Origin: Watersipora subatra
Taxonomy: Eukaryota; Bryozoa; Gymnolaemata; Cheilostomatida; Watersiporidae
NCBI RefSeq assembly: GCF_963576615.1
Contig: NC_088710.1
Coordinates: 3,886,001-3,950,000 of the forward strand
DNA: 64,000 nt
Direction: 5' to 3'
The notes under the pieces were generated by a model. That model made no database searches. It was not told where the DNA came from and saw nothing but the letters and a program-made list of their open reading frames with translations. The stretch's first letter is position 1. Every line of letters begins with the position of its first letter. Shown here one piece after another: positions 25,801-35,160 of the stretch. The translations under genes and the position numbers were made by a program.

Positions 25801-28800
25801 CTTACCTGCGTCCTTATGATGTCTGTATGTTGGCCTGCAAACAGACTAGCAGTCTTACCTGCATCCTTATGATGTCTGTGTGTTGGCCTACATACATACT
25901 AGCAGTCTTACCTGCGTCCTTATGATGTCTGTGTGTTGGCCTACATACATACTAGCAGTCTTACCTGTGTCCTTATGATGTCTGTATGTTGGTCTACATA
26001 CATACTAGCAGTCTTACCTGTGTCCTTATGATGTCTGTATGTTGGTCTACATACATACTAGCAGTCTTACCTGCGTCCTTATAAGGTCTGTATGTTGGCC
26101 TACATACATACTAGCAGTCTTACCTGCGTCCTTATAAGGTCTGTATGTTAGTCTATGTACATACTAGAAGTCTTACCTGCGTCCTTATGAGGTCTGTATG
26201 TTGGCCTACATACGTACTAGCAGTCTTACCTGCGTCCTTATGATGTCTGTATGTTGGTCTACATACATACTAGCAGTCTTACCTGCGTCCTTATAAGGTC
26301 TGTATGTTGGCCTACATACATACTAGCAGTCTTACCTGCGTCCTTATAAGGTCTGTATGTTAGTCTATGTACATACTAGAAGTCTTACCTGCGTCCTTAT
26401 GAGGTCTGTATGTTGAGCTAGCATACCGTCTAAGTATAGGTTTAAAATTGGACTTCTCTCTGATGACAATCTGAGAGTTGACAGGCCTACCCACCATACC
26501 TGCATATACTCCTACTCCCGATTTCACTCAAAACCGCTAATAGAAATGCTTATCAAATGTTGCTATGGGCTTAGGCAGAAGCTGAATGAAAGCATCCACG
26601 CACCATTGAATGTGTCTAATAGAATACATTTTTCAATACCTGAGCTAGACTAACTAAAATACATTGGTATTCATTGTTTATGTAGTCAGCTATGAAAATA
26701 AAATCAAGCGGGAACTGTGAAACAAATGATTGTGTTACAGAGGCTCTTTACATCGGCATGTCTTAGAAATGTGTTAAAGGTTTGTGTATGTACAACAACC
26801 TGACTGGCAGTCAGACAAAGACCTGCTACAGTGTGTCACGATACTGTATCAAGTTACTCCGCGTCACGTAAAGAAGTGAAAACTGCCAATCACCAAGCTG
26901 AGGTCTATACTGATAACATTAAAAATAACATGTTATTGCCACTGATTTTTATAACATTATTTCCATTGTATCTTATTTCAGCTTCAATAACCGGTATTAT
27001 TATAGTTGTACTTCGCAAGAGAAGACTTAAAGACAATGTTACTAAACTAAATTTCCATCTGAATTTTTAGATATTTCAGATGTAAAAAGTGACCGTCTTT
27101 GCTTGACAGTCATGAAAGGAATGATTTAACAGTGCATGCAGCCCGCAACCATGAAAGCAGACAACAACATGGAAGCTTGTGATACCAAACCTTTCTTGTG
27201 TCGAGGCTTGGTAGTCCCATAGAGTTTAGGAACAGAAGAGTCTGAAGAGACCCATATCATCTTGTTTTGTAAAGTAAGTTGGTATCTCGTCTGATGACTG
27301 TTTTTATCATAATCATTAAACTCCTGGTAGAATCGTCTCAAATTATCACGATAAAGAGCAGTGAAACTTGCAATCTTATTTGGATACTTGGCTTTAAAGG
27401 GATCATTGAATATCCACTCATTCTGCGCTGATGTGTTATTTTGACGACCACAATTAAAATGCCTGGTATGAATCACCATGTCTGCTTGTCTATGATTTTT
27501 ACGTACAGTGTCTCAGAGAGAAACCATTGCAAAAAATTTTATAGCGCGCGCAACAATTGAGCTTTGAGATATCTAAACAACGTTTTACTGACAGAGAAAG
27601 TAACAATAGCTGTGATCTTCTTATGATATACATGTACTAGTTCAATGATGAAAGAAAATTAATCGGCTGAGTTTCTTTACCCAATAGATTCGAGTAACTT
27701 AAGCTAGTAACTTAAGCTAGTCTAAATCTTTACTATAATCAGTGAAGCCATCCCTCTGAAGCCAGCGATGAGCAAAATGATTGTGTCATGATCTCTCAGG
27801 AAATAATGATCTTTAAGCATGCTCGCTGAAGCTGCTATTTTAACTAATTGGTATTAAGGATTGGCAAGTGTAATAAGTATGAAGTGAGCAAATATTCCAT
27901 AGTATAGGCAGCTGGACGTGTGGTGTAACGGATAGTACGCCTGTCTACAGATCTGGAGGTTTCGAATTTAACTCTAATGTGAAGCGGATGTTTCATTCCT
28001 GTAACTTTATCGCTATAACTAAACACACGAGCAGACGACAAGCAAAGACTGAGATTTATGTGAACATGTACAAGGGTTGTATTTTTCATTTGGAGTTGTG
28101 TTGTCTTAGACACAAAAAGACAACTTCTAAATGGGCACTAATGTGTCTAATCTATGTTGATACTAATCTATTTTTAAAATTAGCCAAGATAGCAGAAAAG
28201 CAACCTGGCATTCAGATAATTTTTAATATAACGCTCGCAGATTAACCATTTAAAGAACTAGTCAAGCAGTGCTGCTATATTCAACTTCTGCTCCATAGGC
28301 TGCTATCAAATGATGCCAAAGTATTAAACATGCATTTACATGTACTTACTGTAGCTCGCTTGCCGGTTCCTATCAAAGCTTTTCATCTCTTCAAACTTTT
28401 TTATATATCGCTTAGCATATTTCTATAATGTAAGAAAAACACTAAATTCTATGGTTTATATTCTGTGCATGTTGTAAAAGCTTTTTTAATTTAGTCTTCT
28501 CAGCCAAGGTAAATCAATAATGGCCTTATATATTAGCTGTATCTTTAGTGAGTAACTTTTGCTGGATTTGAGAATATAACAATAATTATTTTATATGCAA
28601 GAGAAATGTGACCGGGTGTACTTACAGAGATACGCTTAAATGATAAAGTAAGACTTGACTGTGCAACAGTGAGCAGACTATGCAAGTGAGTGCAAGAGTA
28701 CAGTACAGAAAGGCATAGCAAAATAAATACCTCTGCACCTCTATGTCTCCATGGAAAGCATTGGGGCTCATCTCCTCCACTGTAAGCGCCAGACTTAGTA

Positions 28801-30527
28801 AAGCTAGCAGGCTGCAAGAAACAATATGACAATACTGCAATATATAGACAATTGCGTCTACTTACAGCAATCACAAGCTAAATGTGAATAACATTATATG
28901 ACTTGTAACATACATTACCTGACCTGCAACTGGCAATACCTAACCTGTAACACACATTACCTGACCTGCAACTGGCAATACCTAACCTGTAACACACATT
29001 ACTCGACCTGCAACAGGCAATAAATGACCTATAACGCAAATCCTTATGAAAGAACCTTTAACATGCACGCAACTAAATGTAGCTTTCAAATGTAGCCAAA
29101 ATATTCAGTATGTAGATTTACTTGGAGCAAACTGATGTCAAAACACACACAAAACTAAATGCTTCAGTTGCCATCCGAGTTTCACTCAAAGATTAATTTG
29201 TGCATTTAGCCTGTAGCTTATAGTTAAACATTTAATATATAGAAGTCCTTTTGCAACACACATAACTAAACTATGAAAACAACAATGTTTTGAATGGTCT
29301 TCTAGTATACAATATCCAGCTACAGCAGAATACATGTAATGACAAGACAATTCCCAAACTCTCCAGTTTGTCTTCATTCCCATCATCATAGCGAAGCGCT
29401 TTTGGGAGTAGCCATGTTTTTAAACTTACAAGAGGTTGGGGGACCCCTGGTCTTGAAATCGTGCGCCACCCAAAAGCTTCTCGGTAAGTGGAGATGGGAG
29501 TTACTAGTGGTGGCTCATCGTTGCGGAAGTATTCATTGTCAATGGAGAAAGGAAACGGTTTTCCTGTCAGCGGACTGCCAACAGTTGAACAGAAGTTTAA
29601 TTAAAGTGACATTAGCTACATTTCTTCTTCAAAAACACAATAATACAAAGGTGAGAAATTTGAAGGAAACCTGGACCGGCCTACATGCACAATCATCTTA
29701 CCATCATCTAGTCACAAGGTTGTTTATTGGCCGAGAGATCATAAAGGGTAAGAATGTAAAAGGTTTCATAACTTTCATATGGAAGGCTTAATACTGGCTA
29801 ATTAAACAGATGGCTAACAACAAAGCATTTATTCATGAGATCAACAGAGACAAGCCAATGTTTACCAATGTCGACAATAGATAACTATATAATCACCAGT
29901 CGATGCAGTTCAAAGTAAATTATACCGTGAGACACAAAAAAATAAAGAATATAGTAAAGTAAATTAAATTGGAAGATCTTTTTGCATGCAGCTTTTTGCA
30001 TGTGGTGTTGATGTTTAGTATAAAGTTTAGGAGGATTTTCTGGTAAAGTAGAAATGCAATGGATGGTCAGGCTGATTGGAGATGTGATCTGAGTATTTGA
30101 GACAGCAAATATATAATAACGCATTCATTTCTTCATCATTAAAGGCATTTAGACACTGATTGTAACTGTCCATATCAGGTAACATAACCCTATAACATAT
30201 TTTTGAGAAAGTTCTAATTTTTCTTTGTCTTTGATACAAAGGTATGACAACTACCGATTTGACAGAATAGACAATATACGATTCTGGTAAAGGAGCAATA
30301 GCTAAGTTTTCTACTTATATTTCTGAGCTGAACTAGACAATGAGTTGATGGTCTAACTTTTGAAACAATAAAGTCGACATAGCTTGAGAACCGTAAAATA
30401 TGTTCATTCCTTCTCACCAAAGAGACTTTCTTTCCTCAGCAAACCAGCGATGTGACCAGGGCGGGTCTTTCTCTGACAAACGGATGCAATGGGTACCGGC
30501 CACCATCATTGTATTTTTCAAGGGCAT
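10654..30527 (-). CDS. Unassigned Pro/Tyr/Trp-rich protein of 402 residues, eight exons
   Basis: Reconstructed on the minus strand as 30527-30418, 29574-29430, 28811-28739, 21764-21406, 21223-21145, 19074-18924, 11569-11437 and 10812-10654 (TAA at 10654-10656). All junctions are GT-AG and the phases agree; the total of 1209 nt is exactly 403 codons. The protein has no signal peptide, membrane segment or coiled coil that I can see. It is rich in Pro, Tyr, Trp, Arg and Ser, with short motifs such as KPFPFSIDNEYF, TPISTYREAFGWR, HWLTWNTGELEPPG, ARPYPTPEPPSNYG and NSFVIHPQWTSEQ. That composition recalls ciliary and sperm microtubule inner proteins; this is inference from style, not homology. The start is the first ATG in the first exon found; upstream exons could exist. 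Exon 5 could also read on to a TGA. The exon chain is well supported, the function is not. Confidence 0.68.
11437..11569 (-). CDS. Unassigned gene, exon 7
   Basis: Acceptor tgttgttag. It completes an Arg codon and then encodes 44 residues (MNNPSASYSSGQLQR, MDYYPVSYHSPRSGIA), ending FFQ in phase 0 at donor gtattt. Confidence 0.74.
11570..16189. other. First part of intron 6 of the unassigned gene, nothing recognised
   Basis: AT-rich sequence with short random-looking ORFs on both strands. No splice-framed exon, RNA gene or bounded transposon was identified. The intron runs from 11570 to 18923 and also contains the 31-bp array at 16190-16623. Confidence 0.4.
16190..16623. repeat. 31-bp minisatellite, 14 copies, with higher-order order
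   Basis: Exactly 14 units of 31 bp beginning tacaaagcaggrtcayatat, all in register. Three variants recur: A (ggatcatatataat), B (ggtcatatatagt) and C (ggtcacatatagt). The order is A A' B C C A C C A B C C A B, suggesting a four-unit, 124-bp higher-order repeat. Confidence 0.95.
18924..19074 (-). CDS. Unassigned gene, exon 6
   Basis: Acceptor gctgttgacag. It completes a Glu codon, then 49 residues, basic and more globular than the rest (AEVTYNMLQHLYGRK, RRNRSGRYEHPINFERKI). It leaves in phase 2 at donor gtatgt. Confidence 0.74.
21145..21223 (-). CDS. Unassigned gene, exon 5
   Basis: Acceptor ctatgtttag, donor gtgggt in phase 1. It encodes 26 residues (ETRGNNYNASPHPCYR, then SWHTSGCNGY). Without splicing the frame would end at a TGA ten codons later, giving a Cys-rich tail, so a truncated isoform is possible. 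Confidence 0.65.
21406..21764 (-). CDS. Unassigned gene, exon 4
   Basis: The largest exon: a split Asp codon plus 119 residues, low-complexity in Pro, Ser, Tyr and Arg (for example SAAPSRPYKASRT, RPYPTPEPPSNYGQKG, NPTPKRFIPQPPVSRPSS). Acceptor aatcaacag, donor gtgatg, leaving in phase 0. Confidence 0.78.
23136..23346. repeat. 26-bp tandem repeat, eight copies
   Basis: Units of 26 bp (ggctatgwgtagtggtgtaa, then tcagag) start at 23142, 23168, 23194, 23220, 23246, 23272, 23298 and 23324. Confidence 0.93.
23640..23920. repeat. Degenerate short-unit repeat (gacaagtgac)
   Basis: Many diverged copies of a roughly 16-bp motif, close to tctggacaagtgaccag. The spacing is irregular, as in an old minisatellite. 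Confidence 0.75.
24521..26428. repeat. 53-bp satellite array, 36 monomers, 848-bp higher-order unit
   Basis: The ctagcagtcttacctgcgtc core recurs every 53 bp from 24521 to a last start at 26376, exactly 35 periods later, so the net register is unchanged along the array. Marker variants repeat at 848 bp (16 monomers): tgcgtccctatg at 24641 and 25489; catacgtact at 25361 and 26209; tactagaag at 25314 and 26162. The last marker recurs again 212 bp (four monomers) later at 26374. Many monomers carry GTCTGTATGT and ACATACAGAC about 6 nt apart, a perfect 10-bp hairpin. The array lies in intron 3 of the unassigned gene. Confidence 0.97.
27126..27511 (-). CDS. Candidate alternative last exon of the unassigned gene, or nested ORF
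   Basis: Minus-strand open frame of 127 codons ending TAA at 27126-27128. It lies behind a good pyrimidine-rich acceptor (tggtttctctctgag) and in the phase needed to follow exon 3 of the unassigned gene. It reads, for example, NEWIFNDPFKAKYPNKI, LRRFYQEFNDYDKNSH and VSSDSSVPKLYGTTKPRHKK, which looks coding. If spliced, the protein would end ...VAGCMHC instead of continuing into exons 4-8. A weak donor (AAAG|gtttgg at 27191) could instead make it an internal exon. Domain unknown. Confidence 0.42.
27911..27985 (+). repeat. tRNA-like sequence, probable SINE head or tRNA pseudogene
   Basis: tRNA-like layout with an A-box-like tggtgtaacggatagtacg, an anticodon-arm-like ctgtctacagat and a B-box-like ggtttcgaatttaac. 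The 3' acceptor arm does not pair well and no clean terminator follows, so a functional tRNA is unlikely. Confidence 0.6.
28739..28811 (-). CDS. Unassigned gene, exon 3
   Basis: Acceptor tttcttgcag. 24 residues (SGAYSGGDEPQCFPWRHR at the end), then phase 1 at donor gtgcag. It can splice either to the exon at 21764 or to the alternative exon at 27511; both fit the phase. Confidence 0.72.
28918..29040. repeat. 42-bp tandem repeat, about three copies
   Basis: A unit beginning cctgacctgcaactggcaat and containing acctgtaacacacatta occurs at 28918 and 28960, with a diverged third copy at 29002. Confidence 0.88.
29430..29574 (-). CDS. Unassigned gene, exon 2
   Basis: Acceptor actgttggcag. It completes a Cys codon, then 48 residues including GKPFPFSIDNEYF and STYREAFGWRTIS. 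It leaves in phase 0 at a consensus donor, gtaagt. The opposite strand is also open here but lacks coding character. Confidence 0.78.
29813..29900. repeat. Dispersed repeat shared with 46373-46480
   Basis: The stretch atgagatcaacagagacaag followed by ccaatgtttaccaatgtcg occurs here. In the PIP4K2 intron near 46373-46480 a related sequence is present in both orientations, about 30-50 bp apart. Confidence 0.7.
30418..30527 (-). CDS. Unassigned gene, exon 1 (start tentative)
   Basis: Opens at an ATG read from 30527 (MPLKNTMMVAG) and contains KDPPWSHRWFAEERKSL. It ends in phase 2 at donor gtgaga. The frame is open further upstream, and an acceptor-like cagcacag just right of 30538 means the true start may lie in an earlier exon. 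Confidence 0.6.
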
Positions 30528-32397
30528 GACTAGCCTTCCTGTGCTGACTATCCATGAACTGATGATGTCGATAATGAAACCATACCAACTAACTTGACTA
30601 ATTGGAATGTATGCAAAAGATCATAACAAGAGAATTGTTCCCAACCAGTTGTGGACAAGAGCCTCGCCGTGTATGCGGATGATATGCATAGACTTGGGAT
30701 ACACACTTGAAGAGTGCGTTGTTTTTTAATGCTGAATTATTGTACAGTACAATCAGTTTGTATCTAGTGAATAATTTAAAAATTGAAAATTTTTCATTTT
30801 CATCTGTGCTTGACTATTTGCAGCTATCTGGTGTGTAAATAACACCACATTTTCCATAATAGTTGAATATATCGTCTTTTGGCTTATATCAACTAGGCAA
30901 GAACTATATGTTAATAGACCTAGATCTATAGAATGGCCTCGAAACACTGCATAATCTGCAAGAGCTGGGTCTGCGTGCAAAAACCTAAGCCATAAAAATC
31001 TTAGACTGATGATTGAACACAGTTTTGTGATGAGAAGCCTCAAAACCTCAGCCGCCATGAATTCTGTCATATAGGAAACTTTTGCTAAAAACAATACAAT
31101 AATATAGGATAATCGGAATATATTTCAATCAGAAGCAAGATAAGAAATAAAACAGTAATTTTAAATGGCGATTTCAACAATATTTACAGAGCCACGTAGA
31201 ACAATAGCAATGCAATGAGTAATAGCAACAAAAATGATGCAATATGCGTATACCATGATATGTGCTGTAGAAAATGTTGGCAGAGTAGCTCATTTATTGG
31301 CTAATGAATGATAGATTATGATAGGACATGTGAATGAACGTGGGGAGCTATATAGAATGGTGTCCAATGAAACGGACTCTTTAGCTTGGGTTCCTTAACA
31401 AAATCTATCATACTGATTCACTCTTAATAAGATAAGCTAGTGAAGATGACGCAACGAGAAAAATACATGTAAATGACATAAAAATATCCCGCAATAGAAT
31501 CATAACTCTGATATAATAGAACATCTAATAATTTGAGACGTGATAGCTAAAAATGCAAACTATGAGGTTGTTAGTGGTTTGTAAACGGTGAGTTGAAAGC
31601 TCGCAGACTGCAGCGCTGATCTTGTTCTGTGACCTTGGAAGGTTATTATTGTTATCCTTTTGAGAGAGAAAGTAAAATCACATCGGCAGTTCGCTACTAC
31701 TTCCGGTTGCGCTTGGCGTGTTTGGCTGGTTTTATCGTCTTAAGAGAAGAATGCCATGGTATGGAAAATTCTGATGGAAGAATGGAAGGAAGCGGATGTC
31801 CGAAAATGTTAACAGGAAGTTTCTCACATAACTCTATGTACTCGACTACAACAGAAGCGGGTAATGAATTCAGCGAGTGAAATGAACATTACAAGGTCAG
31901 CATTTCCCAGCAGCTCCATCGGTATTCATGCTTCCTATGCAACTAGATATAAAAATTATCACTGTTGATGGCTTGAACTGTCTATTGCAATCATATGTTC
32001 CGGAAAATTCTGACTGCAAACATGAAATCACTGATCAAACTCCGTTAGCCTACATCTGTCGAAAATTTGTTGATTTTTGATTAATAAGATATATGATATC
32101 CTTTTTGATAAACGTTTCAAGCTAACGTTAACTACTTTAGTATAAAATATAAACCAAGTTTCATATGATGTATAAAAAAATAGAAATTTTATATAAAAAA
32201 TAAAGTATAAAAAATACAAAATTGAAGATTGAACGATTTTAATAATATTTGGTATTTGCTGAGCATGCGCGTCAAGGTCGACCATACTATCAGCCGCACA
32301 ACGAACACAAAGCCGTTGTCGCCTGAGAAGCAACTGATGCAGCCCGAACATATCAGACATGCTTACATCAGACAGCAGGGCAAGACCAATGCTTGCA

Positions 32398-32416
32398 TTT
32401 GATTGGACAATACGTC
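32398..32416 (-). promoter_or_regulatory. Possible promoter elements (CCAAT and CRE-like), minus strand
   Basis: On the minus strand ctgacgtattgtccaatc combines a TGACGTA CRE-like site with a CCAAT box. It lies just upstream of a CpG-richer stretch near 32250-32350. It could serve the unassigned gene, but no first exon is proven. Confidence 0.25.
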
Positions 32417-33585
32417 AGTAGCAAATGAATTACAGTATTTGTTTCACGTCGTCATAAACGATCAATTCAATCGTGATGCGAAACCCAGCATATTAAATTG
32501 CAAAGCAATAAACAAGGAAATGTCTAGAATGCCTTATATTCTGTAAGTTCAGCTTTGAGTGGTCACACTTTGCTAAATCGGAGGTACAGAGTACGAGTAT
32601 ACTCAGAGGTATGCGTACAATGAAAGCTTCAGATCGATTGCCATGTGGTAACCTCGATGATACTGATGACTTCATAAACAAACCAGCAAAACAGTAGTTT
32701 CCTTCAACTTCTAACACCGAGGAAAAACAACTCTCAGTGACATATGCACTATGAACTTGAGAGCTGAAGGTCTCCTTTTGCCAATGCACAGTTTTGTTCG
32801 GCTATGAATGAAATATGGTTGAAGCTCTTGACGACATCATCCGCCCAAGTTCGATAAAAACTCGTCTTCAATGACTAAAGCGATTGAAATATTTTTATGA
32901 CAGTGGCATTTTAATCAAATTGAAATAATTCACTAAACTCGTCAAACAATAAATCTAAGATCTTCTCTTCAAAATATTTAACCATCACTCAAACATAATA
33001 TTCACCGAGATACACAATCATGAAGCAAATATACCTATAAGAGATTTAGAAACTCACATATCGAAAAAGTTTGTGGTTTGGCAACTGCAAAGTAATTCAT
33101 TCAAATGAAAAGAAATTTGACAATTTAATAAACAAATTTAAAAGATAAACCTAAAAAACTGATCTTTGAAGACCTTTGAACCGTATTTGCCCATATAGCT
33201 ATGTATGTCACTGGTATCATGGAGGTGTTCCACAACAGCTAACATATACAACATGAAAGCACCAATGTACTTGATGTTGTACAGTCCATCCAATAGCAAA
33301 TAGACTGCGTAAGCGCTCGTAAGCTTTATGACGGTTACATAGCCCTAGGCTTTATGTTACATAGCCCTAAGCAGAACAAATGGCATGCGGTGCTTGCAGA
33401 TCACTCATACATCCTTTTCAAACACATATAACGAGCTTGTAGTTGTCTACCCGCTGAACGAATAAAATATGTTTCAAGCAGCCCATTCATGACTCATAAT
33501 TACAGATTACACCTCAGGAATTAAATCTTATTTTTTTTAAAGAACTGGTGAATTATGAGGAAGTCAACACACAAAGTTAAGTGAT

Positions 33586-33622
33586 CCTGACAGTAGAATT
33601 CGTTTTGAATTCTACTGTCAGG
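33586..33622. repeat. Perfect 16-bp hairpin
   Basis: CCTGACAGTAGAATTC and its exact complement GAATTCTACTGTCAGG are separated by a 5-nt loop (gtttt). Further EcoRI-containing partial palindromes follow to about 33655. Confidence 0.95.
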
Positions 33623-34598
33623 AATTCTACGAATTCCTGACGTTAGAATTCGTAGACATAGGGGATTGGCAACAGATGCCAAACCCTGATGTCTACCTAA
33701 TCAGCGTTTGGTAGTGGCAACCTGTGAAAAGGCAGCCATGTTAAACATGTAAACCAACAATTGCTTATTTTCTTACATTTAAATGACACAAATTCTATAA
33801 CAGACTATTATTTAGATTGTGAACAAAAAATGTTAATAGCAACTGAAAAGCCGTAAGGATACCTTCTGCAACAACTAACAATGAATGCGTAGACCAGGGA
33901 TGGTCAAATGATTTTGGCCACAATCAACTATTATTAGCCAAATCTGACAAATTAAAAGACCACCAAAAAGCTGAAGATGTGTCTTTTTCTTTTTTACTAA
34001 ACAAAAACATGCAATTATTTGTGTATATCCTAAAACAAAGCATCAAAATTAAAAAAACTTTATTTATATACATCGTTTGACTAAAAGTCAGTAAATAAAT
34101 GTGATGTAATAAATACGCCTGATATCAGTCCGAAAAATGATGAGTGGGCTTTGACTTCACAATACTTTCAAAACGCGGTTTTCTGCTACTTACAGTGATT
34201 CTTACACGTTCATGAAGATGAGTATTTGTAAGTTTTCACAGAATCCATTCTGAAAACGATGACTCACATTGTTAAGTTGAAGCAAAGCGAGTAAATAGTC
34301 TTCTAGCTAGACCAGTAATTATTAGGTACTTTTATGAGCTTACATATGATGACCAAGTAAATGACCAGAAAAATTTACAAAAAATTTGTTAAACCAAATT
34401 TGAAAATAAATACTTCAAAAATCATTTTTGACAGCCCACTTTTAGATTCACAAAAAAGGCTAGAAAGATCCAGGTCCGCCATTCGGCCTAGACCATACTA
34501 ACCACAATTGCCGTTTTTCCATAATTGTGCTAACGTGACATGCCTGGAGCTGAAATAGCCATTAACACAGAGCCCTTGTGTGTGTGCTTGTACAAGTG

Positions 34599-34862
34599 TT
34601 GAGTGCGTAAGCGTCGAGTGCGTGAGCGTCGAGTGCGTGAGCGTCGAGTGCGTGAGCGTCGAGTGCGTAAGCGTCGAGTGCGTAAGCGTCGAGTGCGTAA
34701 GCGTCGAGGGCGTAAGCGTCGAAGGCGTAAGCGTCGAGTTCGTAAGCGTCGAGTTCGTAAGCGTCGAGTTCGTAAGCGTCGAGTTCGTAAGCGTCGAGTG
34801 CGTAAGCGTCGAGTGCGTAAGTGTCGAGTGCGTAAGTGTCGAGTGCCTAAGTGTCGAGTGCG
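34599..34862. repeat. 15-bp minisatellite downstream of MSL1 exon 5
   Basis: About 18 copies of a unit close to gtgcgtaagcgtcga. The 15-bp length keeps several frames open on both strands. On the minus strand the frame of MSL1 exon 5 continues, without a stop, into this array and would read as an Arg/Leu/Thr repeat. Confidence 0.95.
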
Positions 34863-35029
34863 TGTGGTGAGAGTTTTACATGACGCATTGAAATTTGTCT
34901 CGTATTCCAGATCCTGATTAAAAAAGAATGAGCATGAGGATGGAAAGTATGCTGAAATCTTTTTTGATATAAATATAATGCCAATTGAACTAGTCTGAAG
35001 CAGAAAACACCAATAATAACTATCCTTAC

Positions 35030-35160
35030 CCTCCTCTGCTTTGGGAAAAATGTGCTCCAGCAACTTGTCCCGTGATGTCGGTACAGCCTTCTGCACTGGA
35101 GCTAGCTGATGTTGGAGCTTTTCCCTCATTTGCTGTTCTCGCTGTCGTTGCAAGTCCCAC
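35030..35160 (-). CDS. MSL1: MSL1 coding exon 5, PEHE domain
   Basis: Acceptor cattttag. It reads WDLQRQREQQMREKLQHQL and ends LLEHIFPKAEE in phase 1 at donor gtaagg. If the donor is not used, the frame runs on through the intron into the 15-bp minisatellite. Confidence 0.88.

Larger units (their letters stand above)
30541..34598. other. Interval between the unassigned gene and MSL1, little recognised
   Basis: It should hold the missing 3' end of MSL1 and the 5' end of the unassigned gene. I searched by eye for the C-terminal PEHE part of MSL1 (Phe-Gly and LPW-type motifs) and did not find it. A minus-strand open stretch at about 33170-33350 looks protein-like but is unassigned. Otherwise the sequence is AT-rich. 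Confidence 0.4.

Noticed and set aside
26831-27070. Plus-strand ORF with one predicted membrane segment
   Set aside because: Short, single, in an intron; no homologue recognised and no splice context.
27911-27985. Functional tRNA gene
   Set aside because: A and B boxes are recognisable but the acceptor stem does not pair and the terminator is missing.
29339-29791. 150-codon plus-strand ORF
   Set aside because: The minus strand here carries exon 2 of the unassigned gene with consensus splice sites and matching phase; the plus ORF lacks support.
30753-31094. 113-codon minus-strand ORF
   Set aside because: No domain recognised, no matching splice sites to exon 1 of the unassigned gene, composition uninformative.
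34580-34917. Plus-strand ORFs of VSVEC and RKRRV repeats
   Set aside because: Purely translations of the 15-bp minisatellite; no splice signals or start context.
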